Positions 1 through 11,762 of a stretch of DNA of 64,000 nt are shown piece after piece (the first letter of the stretch is position 1; each line of letters starts with the position of its first letter). The notes under the pieces were generated by a model, which had not been told where the DNA came from, did not search any database, and saw nothing but the letters and a program-made list of their open reading frames with translations. Location of the stretch: the NCBI GenBank assembly GCA_038496445.1, contig JALMLS010000275.1, positions 1 to 64,000 on the forward strand, written 5' to 3'. Source of the stretch: Trichosphaerium sp. ATCC 40318 (taxonomy: Eukaryota > Discosea > Flabellinia > Trichosidae). Both the position numbers and the translations under genes were made by a program.

Positions 1-975
1 TTATTTTTTACAAAAATGCCTAGTTTTTGCCTCATTCAAAAAGGCAAATACAGGGCAATGCCTTATTTTTTGCTCCAAAAATGCCTCATATTTGATGAAA
101 AATGCTTGCATCTGGTACACAAGATTGCAATGGTTTTGCCTGCATATTTTAAGGAATTATGCCTTCAAATTAGGGCATAACTCATGCATCAATGCCTTAT
201 TTTGAAGGCAAAAAGAAGGCATTATCATAGTCTACAGTGCCTAATAAACCAGGGCATTTTCAGGTAATAACACAATTATTTATTTTATAATACAGTACAC
301 ATACAATACACAAACTCCTAAGTCCACATTTGAAAAAACCTTAAAGAAAATATGAGATGGGGGAAAAAAAAAAAAAAACAAAAACTTACCTTGTAGTGTT
401 AGAATTCCGCGGTCCTGTAAATATCGCGGAGTTCACTCCTACTACTGTTGTAGGTGAAATAGGGTGCTGCGGTTCATTTGGCGGTGGTTTCGTCTAATTT
501 CATGAATTACTAAGAGCGCTAGATGCCTGTCTATATAAAACGTCAGTAGGTGATGTGAAAAAAAAAGTGTAAAAGTTGTTTGACTGTTACTTACCTTAAA
601 CCACTTCCTTAATGTGATCAGTCCTATGATATAGTATAGGCAATGCCTTATATATGGATTAAAATACAAGGCATATAATGCTTAAAAAAATAAAGCATAA
701 TAAAGGCATAAAGTACTTGCAATACAGGGCATTACTTGATTTTATGCAATGCCAAAAAATGCAATACAAGGCATTACCTGATTTTATGCAATGCCAAAAA
801 ATGCCCAAAAATGCCTGGTTTTAATGCCTTTTTGATGAAGGCATTGCCTTTTTGTAAAAATGCCTTACTTTATTGGGCAATGCCAAATGCAAATGCCTTG
901 ATTTTGCCATCAAATGCCAAATGTTAGGAATATGCATCATTTTTTAAGGCAATGCCTAGCTGAGTTTCAGCCCTG
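1..975. mobile_element. Non-autonomous DNA element, copy A (left end outside window)
   Basis: This is the right part of a roughly 1 kb MITE-like element. Base 1 aligns with about 62 bp into the complete copy at 18,343-19,377, and the two stay nearly identical to the terminal TGAGTTTCAGCCCTG at 961-975. Both ends are crowded with AATGCC/GGCATT words in both orientations, while the middle (about 380-640) is unique sequence with a short CCGCG...CGCGG inverted repeat. A 75-codon minus-strand frame (442-669) is open in both copies, but it contains splice-like sequence and has no recognisable domain, so I do not call it a gene. Confidence 0.85.
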
Positions 976-1065
976 AACTTGGTAGAGTATACCACAAAAC
1001 CAAGTGTATTATACTGTGTAAAAACTGTTCTAAAAATAAAAACACATTTATTAATACATCTTTTT

Positions 1066-1345
1066 CAGGGCTGAAACTCAACAAGGCATTTTTGGACAAT
1101 GCCTAGGCATTTTCATCAAATAATGCCTTATTTTTTACAAAAATGCCTAGTTTTTGCCTCATTCAAAAAGGCAAATACAGGGCAATGCCTTATTTTTTGC
1201 TCCAAAAATGCCTTATATTTGATGAAAAATGCTTGCATCTGGTACACAAGATTGCAATGGTTTTGCCTGCATATTTTAAGGAATTATGCCTTCAAATTAA
1301 AGCATAACTCATGCATCAATGCTTTATTTTGAAGGCAAAAACATA
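1066..1345 (+). repeat. Left terminal region of the large element
   Basis: This stretch is almost identical to 18,343-18,620 of the short element, including the terminal inverted repeat and the run of AATGCC words. Similarity stops abruptly near 1,345, which marks where the short element and the long element part company. Open frames here (for example 1,099-1,332) only follow the repeat and are not genes. Confidence 0.85.
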
Positions 1346-1364
1346 GCTTAGTGTACACAATAAT

Positions 1365-1715
1365 GCTTTATATAAAAAAGCATGATAACTAAGTAAATGC
1401 CTTTATAAAAAAGGTATGTCAACTACTCAAATGCCTTTATATAAAAGGCATAACAACTACTTAAATGCTTTGATATAAAAGGTACAACAACTACTCAAAT
1501 GCTTTTAAAAAAAAGGTATGACAACTACTCAAATGCCTTTATATAAGAGGTACGACAACTACTCAAATGCCTTTTAAAAACATGCACAATAACTATCCAA
1601 ATGCCACTTAAAGCAAGGCACAACAACATTCTAAATGCCTTCAAAAAGAACGTATAATAACACAACAAATGCTTTATAAAAAAGGTATAATAACCTTGTT
1701 AATGCCTCAAAAGAA
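1365..1715. repeat. Degenerate minisatellite, ~36-bp period
   Basis: About nine imperfect tandem units, each close to 36 bp, have the form AACTACTCAAATGCCTTTA followed by TATAAAAGGTAYGAC. Within each unit ATGCCTTTATATAAAAGGCAT-like sequence is nearly its own reverse complement, so the array could form a row of small cruciforms. It lies just inside the left terminal region, the usual place for subterminal transposase-binding repeats in CACTA-like elements. Binding is inferred and not shown. Confidence 0.75.
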
Positions 1716-1806
1716 ACGTGTTAACAATAAAAAACAATTTATTACAAAACTCTAACAAATATGCTTTAACCACTAGTAGTGCTCATCGTCTATCCAAAAA
1801 ATTGTG

Positions 1807-4081
1807 TTAGCGTGTAAATTCAATATAGCCATCAGCTTCCATTACATTCAAGGCTTCAATGGTCATTTTATTGAGCTGAGCGTCAACTAAAGAAAGTAAG
1901 AAACAGATTTTTTGTAACCAATTAAACATACATTCAATGAAGTGCATGCGCAATGAAGCACCATTTGCTAGTACCATTTTTTTAAAAAATGTTTTAAGAG
2001 AGGACTTGCTCAACTGTTTCTTTTTGTTTGCAGCAAGGTGAGTAATAATGTTATATGTGCGATTCTATGTCAAAAGTAAATGTTCACTTGTGTGAATGGA
2101 AAAACAATGTACCCATTTAAAATCTGCGACTATAGAGTGGATGTAGCGCCCCATAATTTCTCCACTGTGTTTAATGTCTCCCAAAAAACATGGTGCTTTA
2201 ACTACACGAACTTCAAGACTGTCAATACCTGGCACAAGTTGCCGATAATCAATTACAGATGCTGTAAAATGCAAAATTTGTTCAACAGCAACGTAAGAAC
2301 CTATACAGTATTCAATATCAAACAAAAGAGCTGCCTTACAAAAAACAAAAATAGCTTCATCTTTCACAGCCACAATAGAAAACCACGAACTATAAAAAGA
2401 CGTTAAACAAAACAATTTAAAAATCCACCTACATGTTTCCTATACAATCATCAACTATGATTGCAGGGTCAATGACACGTTGTTCTCCATCACCAATAAC
2501 AAACAGCACCAAAGCAAACAAGAAATTTGTAGTGTAGTCTTCTGTCTAAAATAATAATAAGAGAATAAAAAACCAAATTTTATTGTGTACCAAGGGCTTC
2601 ATATCAGATAACGCACGATTCAAACCAACAATTTTGTGAGGAAAGATTGAAGTTTTTGATCTTACTTACATTAGTTTGTTAAGTATGATACTAACTGTGG
2701 TACTTTGCGTTCAAACTATCAATATAGCACTTCATTTGATTTCCATTGGGAGCACCATTAGAAGAATATAACCACACAAAATCGCTAAAGTGAAACTCTA
2801 AACCGTAACAAGACACTTTGTCTTGGAAAAATAATTTTTTTTGTTCCACAGACACAGCTAAACAAGCATTAGCATTTTACAACAGCTGATGTGCGTACAA
2901 CTGGCTGGTCTCACAACATCACGCTGTGGAGACGGTGGTAAAGACGGCGGTGGAGATGGTGGCAAAGACGGTGATAAATCAAGCCCTGATAAACTTGCGC
3001 TGTCTACAAAACCAGGAGATGTAGGTGGCGTGCAATCTATATTTAAGTGTTAACTAATAACAATGTATCTATTTTTTACCTTTGTTGCTTTGCACACTAG
3101 CTATCAGTTGGTCATACATGTCAACATGGTTCAAATTGTTGTTTTGTTTTGCAACGTATGCAGCGCTTAAATAAATAGTCAGGGAAAAAACTGCCAATTC
3201 TGATTTACGATGTACATGTGCGATTCTGCTTCAATGTAATTAAAGCGCTTTAATGCTATAGCAGCGTATTGGTTGTGGTGGTCATGAACCTGAGTCGGCG
3301 AGTATGTGTTCCAAATCTTATTAAACTAAACAGATATTAACAACCACAAAACAAAACAAAGTGTACAAATCGTCTAAACATCATAATTGTTTTTTCTGTT
3401 ACGTCATGTGGAAAGGAATAGTTGAAAAAATCATCTTCAACAACAGACTTGCAAATCTCCCCTACAAAAAAACATTACGGAGTAACTCCGGAGTGGTTTA
3501 TACGCACAAGCACCATCTGCACTAACATCTGGAATAGCCATTTTTGTTTTGTTTAAAATAAGTACAACACCAGCCTTGCATTCCCATAGAAATGTTTTGT
3601 GGCGGACAATAATAATACTGCGGACGCATTCAAACGGAATTGCATTTGCAAATTTGCTTACATTCCACAATGAAGCTAGTTCTGTGTTCAAAATGTGCAA
3701 TTTTTCTGCTGACTCAACAGCACCATTGCTCAACAAAAGCGCTATGCCTTTGGCAATTGCAAACGCCTATCTCAAAATCAAATTACATTGTTTGCTTTCT
3801 AGAAAATTCAGCTTACCTTGGCTTTTGGCGTTATTACCACATTGTCGGGCGTTGTTGTCACAGAATTTGCTAGTGCTTCCTCTAACTTTGCAATTTTTTC
3901 TTTTTGCTCAGTTATTATTTGCTGCACTGCTACCATGTCATTACGCAAAAGCCTAACAAGTAAGTTGGTCCAAGTTCAAACTCAGAATTATATCGTACTT
4001 CATAAAAGCCAGTACACCATTATTCACAGTGGTAGTATTGGATTGCTTGAGTCTTTTTGGGTTCGGAGGCAAGTCGGACAT
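1807..4081 (-). CDS. Element-encoded protein, nuclear-signal and coiled-coil type, function unknown
   Basis: Likely start is the ATG at 4,081, giving MSDLPPNPKRLKQSNTTT, whose PKRLK is a plausible nuclear localisation signal. Splicing out a short GTACGA...TTAG intron joins this to a heptad-rich stretch (VQQIITEQKEKIAKLEEAL) that should form a coiled coil. Later exons lie at about 3,736-3,470, 2,415-2,080 and 2,013-1,807. The last ends EFTR and a TAA. I recognise no family. Position downstream of the transposase-like gene on the same strand suggests a second transposition protein, comparable in role to the accessory DNA-binding protein of CACTA elements. That role is an inference from context. 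Exons between 3,400 and 2,420 are poorly resolved. Confidence 0.45.
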
Positions 4082-4370
4082 GTTCGGAGACGTTGGATGA
4101 TGTATAAATTTTACTAATTTTGACTCATTGTGAAATAACATGTTGGTAATAGTTAATAAGATAGATGCCGTCATCAGACGTTTTATACAATTGTGCTGGT
4201 TTGTACAGCATGCTCAAAGGTACACAAGCCATACTGTTTTGAGGTTCAACGCTATTCACAAAAAAATGAACAATAGTGCCAAAAGAATCTGATAGTTACA
4301 CGTACATAATCAAGTCGCTCACTTTGTCATAGCGCCTATGATCTAAAGATTTATAGTACCTAAGGGTTTT

Positions 4371-7300
4371 TTAGTGAAATATCTCAGATAAAATAGCTAC
4401 ATACTTTCCAAATACCAAAACAACAGATTTGTCTATAACACTTTGATATATTGCGTCAGTTTTAATGTAAATGCACTTTCTTTTTGTCTCTCTTTGAGCT
4501 AAGCGCCAAGTTTTAAACACTGTTTGAGTGGATGCTGATAGTTTCCAAGCACCATCAAGTGACTTGACAGTATTGAACAAAGCAAATTTGCCACAAAGAA
4601 TGTGTTTTGCGAGATATGGCAAAGTTGCATCTACACACAACTTTTGTTGATAAGATAAAGTGCTCGTTTTCTTTAAATACTCTAATAATCCAATTAAACG
4701 AGTCAAATAACATATCAAGCTTACTTAAGGACCATTTTGTTTGTTTTCGTTTATAAAAAGCTGGAGTAGAAACAATTGCATGTGTTTTATTGTTGTTTTG
4801 AATTTTCAAAGACAAGCACACCTCGTCAAACTTTCCATTGTAAGAAAGCAACAACCATGGAATCTCTTTGCTTCCAATATCCCTACATAAATTGTCAATG
4901 TACAAATTAAACAAGTACACTCAATACTGTATCTTATCATGATTTTTAGATGAGGCCTTCCAACTTCTAATGGTGGCATGCTTTGACTCACAAGCATACG
5001 TGCTTAAAAACAAGTAACCATTTCAAACATTAAAATGTACTTACCTAAAGTGTTTAAATACTCCGTACTTTCTACACATGTACTCATAATGATACGGCAC
5101 ATGGAAGTTTATTGTATTGGTGTTCAAATCTAAAACCAATGTGAGTGTTGTTAAATGTACTAAGTTCACGAATACCAGGAAAGCAAGTTCTGATTTTAAA
5201 CAATAGTCGCTTATAGTGGTCTGTCAACAGCTTTACTTGTTCTTCGTACAAATAATTTTTTTGTGTCAGTACTATATAAAACAACAATTCTTTCCTAAAG
5301 AGGGAAAAAAGTCAACACGTCTTGTTTGTTACACGTTACATACCACATTGTCATCAATTGCTTTGGTAATAGTTTACGAAATACCAAAGTAGACATTTGA
5401 AAAAAAGAACGCAAATCGACTCCATCCCAACTGTCTTTTATCAAGCACCCCTTGTCATTCCATACTGGTTTCATTCTAGCAAAGCAACATCAGCAATCAC
5501 ACGCTAACCAACTTTACTCACTTTCCCAAGCTTTTGTTTTGCTTTTTAATATAGCTGATTCTTCTTTGTATTTGTCGCCTGAAAAGGTTAGCTCCTTTCA
5601 ATTGTTCCATGCGATTTAATGTTTCAATAACAACCGTTTTGCCAATGCCCAATATAATATTGTGAAAAGGACAGTACGGCGAATCCAGAAAATAATCAAA
5701 GTTACATTTTAACAATTTACTAAAAGGAGACAAAAAGTCAGATAGCAAATTGTGTATTATTGAACTCACCTGCGCATTAACACTGTAACAAAGCTTAATG
5801 TGTTTAGAATATTGGTACTTTGACAGGTCATGCAAAGTTTCTCGTGTATTACGATATGCCGCAATCAGTGCGTTTGAGTCTTTGGTGTATTTAAAAGAAT
5901 CTTTTTCTGTGCGACATATTCTACACGGATGATAAGATGTAGGTGACATCATTGCTATTGATTGAATTAATAATCATTGATAAAATACCCAAAAACAGCT
6001 CACATATAAGTCAATTTGATCCTTGACTATCACCAAGTATCTTTGTCAATCGCAAATAAACTGTGTAGTACTATTTTCCATATGTAAGTGGAAAAAATAC
6101 ACTAAAATTGAAGTGAGTACCTTTTTCTCGCTTTTGATATAGCATCTCATTCCATTGTAGACTTTTAACAAATCTTGTACGACATGCTCCAATAAATCTT
6201 CTTCGTGATGACACTTCGGCAATACAGCTATCATCATTTTACCTGTGGTGCTAGCACTATTGGGCAAGTTCCAAACCACAAGGTACAATGGACCAAAGCT
6301 GTCCTTTTTATCATACGTGAAATCATCTTTGCTTATGTATGCTATTTGAATGTGAGTGTACAACTGTTAAAATAGTAAAACATTACCTGGAAGCAAAATG
6401 ACATTTTCTTTATCGGCTTGATACTTGTCAATGACATCACTAAAGACGTGTTTGATATGAGTTCCCGTTTCTGGTCCTTGAAGCACCTTTTTGACTTTTG
6501 TAGAGCCATCATCTTTTACAATGGATATTGTTGGTGACGTCGATGGTATACATTCTGCTATGCTATCTCGTGACGGCAAGTCGTATAGTGTTCTTTTAAT
6601 ATGCTCTGAAGGAGCAAAAAAAGGTATTGAGATGGTGGAAATTATTGCATTTGTTTTTTTAGCTCGCTTAGTAACTGCTATGCGTTTAGGTTTGAAGCTG
6701 GGTAAAAACTATGCCTGATTAATATAAAATAAAATGGCTAGCATCTTTATTGTACCTTTGTCTTAACGGTGTTAAACAAGGTAACCATAGAACACTTTAT
6801 TAATCCTGCAACAGCAAATTAAAAAATAGTACAACGTTAAAAAACACATACCTTCATCAGGTACACCAAATGAAGGTAGTACGGCATTGAATAACTTAAG
6901 GATTTTTTCACACAAGACTTTTGATAGCTTGTACTCCATTTTTAAAGCAAATAGCAGGTATCCAAACATCTCTTCTGAAGTTGCATCGGCTAATTTTGTC
7001 TTTGGCGCAAATGGTGGTGGAGTATTTTCTTGATTCAAAGCGCTTACATCTTTGCACATTAATGTACCACAATTTGTCCAATAAAAAACTTCATACCTAT
7101 TTCTTCATCATTCTTTGATTGTGAAGAGCAATCAGGATCTTCAATATTATAAAACATCTCTATATTATCGTAATCACCGTCACTACGCCAATCGTCAAAG
7201 AGTTCATCCTCGCTACTACTGGTACAATCATCAGAGCTATTCCAATCGCCCATATCACTATTTTGGTCACTTATTTCGTCCTCGTCTATGCTTTTTATGG

Positions 7301-7552
7301 TATTTTTTGCTGTAGTTGAGTAATATTCTATTTTCATGTCGTTTTCAGTGGCACCACCGCCTACATACAATAAAATGGTAAAAATTAGATGCTGTAGAAT
7401 AATGCGATAAAAATAGCACCTGAAAAATTGCTATGCCCATTACCAAGCGCTGCTGAATGATGCTTGTACATTTGTAGATGTCTAAACAAATAATATTTGC
7501 GATCATAAAAACGTTTACACTCTGCACAAAACACAACGTCACTGTTTGCCAT
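4371..7552 (-). CDS. Transposase-like protein with N-terminal C2H2 zinc finger (Plavaka/CACTA-like)
   Basis: The ATG at 7,552 opens a C2H2 finger (FCAECKRFYDRKYYLFRHL, second His a few residues on), followed through a short intron by a very acidic Asp/Ser/Glu segment (7,370-7,100). Next come a Pro-rich helix-forming exon (7,050-6,850), an exon with YDLPSRDSIAECIP (to 6,380), a conserved-looking exon with KKDSFGPLYLVVWNLP (6,310-6,120), a knuckle-like YHPCRICRTEKD exon (5,950-5,520), and exons ending AILSEIFH-TAA at 4,371. Finger, acidic linker, a 'PLYLVVWNLP' strand and then a CRxC knuckle recall the Plavaka branch of CACTA-like transposases known from fungi. The match is from memory of family architecture, with no alignment. 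I cannot assign the catalytic acidic triad with confidence. One junction near 6,720 does not splice cleanly, so a frameshift is possible. Confidence 0.5.
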
Positions 7553-7764
7553 CCGCAAGTCAGACTTTAGTTAATTGAAACTGTATTTGGTATGTTTAAG
7601 TTGTTTATTGCTTATACAATTTGCTTAACCTACATAAGAACAATTAATCAGTTACACCAATAGTAATGTACATCAAACGCACAAGTTGTTGTCACCTAAT
7701 TTATCTTTCAAGTCGTCAGTGATTGAAAACACTGTTTTAAGTGTTGGAGATACTGTGAAATGCA

Positions 7765-10469
7765 TTAAAGTGGAAAGAAAAACCAGTTTGATGTACCGTT
7801 TAGAATGTGGTTCATTTTTTTCCAGTGCAAAGTTTCTATTTTGATTATGTCTTCATCAGATAACGCAAGTTTGGAGCTTTGATCAGTGAAGACATCCAAA
7901 AATTGAGGACGAGGGTCACAACAAACACAATTAAGAACAAATCTGTTCTTTTTGCTTGTTGAACGTTTAACCTGTTGCTTGTTCGTTCTAAACACCACCA
8001 ATGGTTGTTCACCGTAATAAACCAAGCCATGTACATACCATCTCGTTATAATTCCAAGTTGTCGGTTGCCTACACTGATGAGCTGTGGTAAACCAATGTT
8101 TGTAAACATGCAATTGAGTGACGGGTAATTGCTAGTGATATTGTGGTGTACAAGATTGCATGGTGTAATAAAAAAAGTACAGCCTTCGTCTAAACCTGTA
8201 TTTGTTTCTTGTAGGCTTAATGATTTGTCAATCAAGGCCTTTAGGTTTTTACGCGAAATCTCTGTCGCAGTCGCATAAACAAGTGCCCAACCATCATAAA
8301 AAAACCTTAAAAAAAAACATTAACAATCACATTGTTGGAATTGGCTGCACTCTTTAGCAAACGTCTCTTTTTTAACCACCACTTTCAATCCCAATTCTTT
8401 GTGACCTTGAAAAGTACACCCTTTTTTTGCAATTAATCCCATTTCATTTAAACTAAAGGGACTCAGTCAAAACATTTAATAAAACACAAGCACCCGTCAA
8501 TGTTATATATTACTTTTGTTCCAGGTTGAATTTTAGTTGGTCCGTCTCCCGGTTTGGGCAATACAAATGGTGAGGAATGAAGCATATGTAAATTGGTTCG
8601 ACATCTTGGGTTGCGTGGGTCCACAATTAGAGAATGCGACATTGTTTGTTTGTGGTGACAATAATCATCACTGCTCAAGCATGATAGAAATATTTGTTTA
8701 TCAATTGCCAGGGAATTGATGTTAAGTTCAGCGTTTATAAAATGCCTAACTATTAGAAAGAAGTATCTAACTCCTTTTGGCACTTTAACTGAAACAGAGT
8801 GTCTTACTACTCCTGTTTAGTGCCCAAACAAAATTTGTACCACCGGTTTGAATAAAGTCAGTGTCTATTTGAAGTTTTGGTTAAGTTTGACGCTGTTAAA
8901 TGCGACGTACTTGTCTTTATAACAATGTTCTTGGTAGGTTTTTTAGCATTTTTCCGAGTTCTTATCATAAAACCAAAGCATGTGATTCCGCAAACGTTAT
9001 GAAGTTGCCCTTTATCCCCATCCATGTGCATGGTTAAATGAGATTCTCCTTGTGACCATTCCTTCAAATAATAAGTACCATTTTAAAACTAGTAACTTAC
9101 TTACTTTGAGTTCTACAACAATGTTCTTTGCATCGCCATTAAAATATTTTGCTGTCGTTGTCATATTGTCGTGTGCTTTAAAAATAGGCGCCAACAACGC
9201 CTTTCTCTCCGCATCCAATTTGATTGGTACTTTAATCTCTGAATGGCCTTGTAACTTTTCTAATACCAAAAAAAGTGAACAATAGAGATTAATACAACCG
9301 CGTATACCTGAAAATGGAGTTACAGAAGTGACAGTGCCGTACATCTGACTTTTATAGTTTCTCATTATGTTTGCTTCCCATAAATCACCTGGCTTAGACC
9401 AATACTACTAAGATTAGCTCGACACTTGTATTGTTCTTCCACGCACATTGTATTTGAGTTCATTGGTTGCAGTTACAGCAAATTGTTTACAAGCCTCGAG
9501 CAAACCTCCAAATAAACAACACTTGGACAGCTGTATGTTGTGAACAGACTTTTGCCAAGGTATGTTCAACAACATACATTTTTTTTGTGTACAACATTCT
9601 GTTAAAACAGTTTTTACTTCCGGTTCATTATCTAAACAACCTTTTTGTTTTACTACCAACAAAATTAGTACAAACAACTAACAATTAATGTAATGCCACT
9701 GCTTACCTGGATCTGCATAGTCTGAAGAAGGTGGCATGGTACCGGCAAGGCAATTAAACGCTGTATTCAAATCCTCATTGGAGAAAAACTTTTTTAAGGT
9801 ACGGCCACAACGTTTGTTATTTGGTTGTTTATTGGATTTTGTCGCTATAGATAAAAAACAATCACTAAAATGCCTTTCAAGTTCAGGTACCTAGCCTCTT
9901 CTTTTGTAGTTTAAAAGCCATGCGCACCAAGGCTGTACAAGATATGTTGTGGTGTTTGCCTTTCAGTCTTGCTTTGATAAACTATAAGCTCATTAAATCA
10001 AAGTATGGTACCTCATTGATATTTCGCCACATTCGTCGTGTTGGCTGTTCTACATTTGGAGGCATGATGTTACCAACAATCCACTCTGTATGTGTATCAG
10101 ACAAACACTTCAATTTTATTGTAACATCTGTAGTCCATGACTCTGTTATCACTCCAGCTCCTTCATTGACGATGGCAGCTTCCAAAACAGCCTCCAGATT
10201 GGAAAAAGCCTTTTGAATATCATTTTGTGCTTTGTTTCTTGTTAGCGCATCTGAATTTACAGCCTGAAATATGAGTTATGACTACTGGTTATAAATTTTG
10301 TTACGTGCCTGTGTGTTATTCTTGATGTCATTCACATGGCATGTCACACTCATTTTTGTGAGTCTCTTTTTATCACGTGTTTGTGACACGTTAGAATTTG
10401 TTCTCTTTCTACAGATTTATTAGTAACAAATCAAAAGCCTGTGTACCTCTTAGCTCTATTATGATTCAT
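7765..10469 (-). CDS. Element-encoded multi-exon protein of unknown function
   Basis: A minus-strand gene appears to begin at the ATG at 10,469 (MNHNRAKR, then a GTACAC donor). It continues through at least eight exons: 10,390-10,310; 10,265-10,010; 9,845-9,710 (contains CGRTLKKFFSNEDLNTAF); 9,660-9,415; 9,390-9,310; 9,250-9,110; 9,065-8,860; 8,785-8,465; and 8,235-7,765, ending SNWFFFPL-TAA. Several exons are hydrophilic with scattered Cys/His (for example LNCVCCDPRPQ), but I see no catalytic motif I can name. It lies head-to-tail just upstream of the transposase-like gene on the same strand. It could be one long gene or two. The exon at about 8,455-8,320 is supported only by an open frame and splice-like ends. 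Confidence 0.4.
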
Positions 10470-11762
10470 TATGGTGTTGTTGTTTAAGTGTTGCCTTAAC
10501 CTAAATCAATCTAAGCAAAACGTGGTACGCCATTCAACAAAACAACAAAAAAAAAAATTGGAAAAACCATTTTAATGTACCAACAAGATAATTCACTGCA
10601 AGAATAACGACGCCGTTTGAAGTGTATTTCACGGAAGGTGAAAAAAAAAAATTGGAAAAACACATTTTTTTGTTTTTAATGGGTTTGAGCGCTGTTTCTA
10701 TGTGTAAAAATCGTAATGATGCCAAAAAAAAAAAAAAAACTGAAAGGTTTTTTTGACAATATGTCAACGGGCTCAAAATAACAAGAAATTAGCAATTGGT
10801 GCGACTGTACCTAAAATACACGCAAAATCTTCTTTTATGTCTTTGGTTCGTTGTAAATACTAAATACCGGTTAGGAAAATATGAGATGAACAGGATATGC
10901 TTTTAAATTATGTATGATGCCGTCTAATAAAGGAAAAATCAAGGTACAGAAAAGAATTTATGGTGGCAAATAGAAGACATAACGTACGTTTAGCAACTTG
11001 AGCTATCAACATGTTTATTTACCTTTCTCAAAAGATTCAAATCCAGTACCATTTGAAAAAAAAGCTCAAGGAAAAAATAAAGCACGCTTTAATTCAAACA
11101 TCCACAGCTTTATTAACAGGCATTCGGCAGCACGTTTTGTTCATTCACACTTGTAAGTCACAAGTATTCCATCCACAAAGCTTAATCATAAAAAACACAT
11201 TAGTCTGGTGTTCACTTTACATACGTTCTAATATAATTTTTAAGTCGCCTGTGGCAATTTTCTACCTAATTAGTTAATATATGAGTTGGTGGATAGGTAC
11301 AAAGGTGAGCGTACTAAAACAGGCGACATTACAAAAAATTGCTCAATTTGATAATCTACGCCAGAAAGACTTACTCCAGGTACTTTACAGGATCGCATTC
11401 AACAGATATGTATCGGAAATGGTTCAGCGGATGGTCGACCAGCCGTATGCACATAACACCTGAACTTTCACGTTTTTGAACCACTTTGCTGTTTTAAAAC
11501 TAGTCATTTAATTATATCAAACAAAAGTAGCGTTTGCACTAACATATTCTCACAGCAACTACGAAGCACACAAGAGTTCTCAAAAAGGTCAATAGCGCAT
11601 AGCAAGGATGGTTATAGTATTTACAGTTTACACGCTATAACTAAATCAGTGGCGTTGGTAGACTACGAGTACGCGCGCTAGCATCTTGAACATTGCCCAA
11701 GATTAATCTGTTGTGTAATAGGATAATGTCCAAATGACAACAACCAGCAAGGGGAATGCACT
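10470..11762. other. Non-coding interior of the large element
   Basis: About 1.3 kb between the minus-strand genes and the plus-strand gene remnants. It contains two copies of a poly(A) run followed by TTGGAAAAAC (near 10,547 and 10,640). Two short plus-strand frames (11,011-11,277 and 11,281-11,463) show no domain or consistent splice context. It may hold divergent promoters, but I see no defined motif. Confidence 0.5.

Noticed and set aside
442-669. 75-codon minus-strand frame conserved in both copies of the small element
   Set aside because: Same length in both copies because the copies are young. It crosses splice-like sequence, has no domain and carries nine replacements in 75 with no sign of constraint.
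736-1332. Short Cys/Asn/Ala-rich plus-strand frames
   Set aside because: They only translate the AATGCC/GGCATT word arrays of the transposon ends.
1365-1715. Regular repeats that could suggest a CRISPR array
   Set aside because: Units are degenerate and directly adjoining, without distinct spacers, and they sit in a eukaryotic transposon end.
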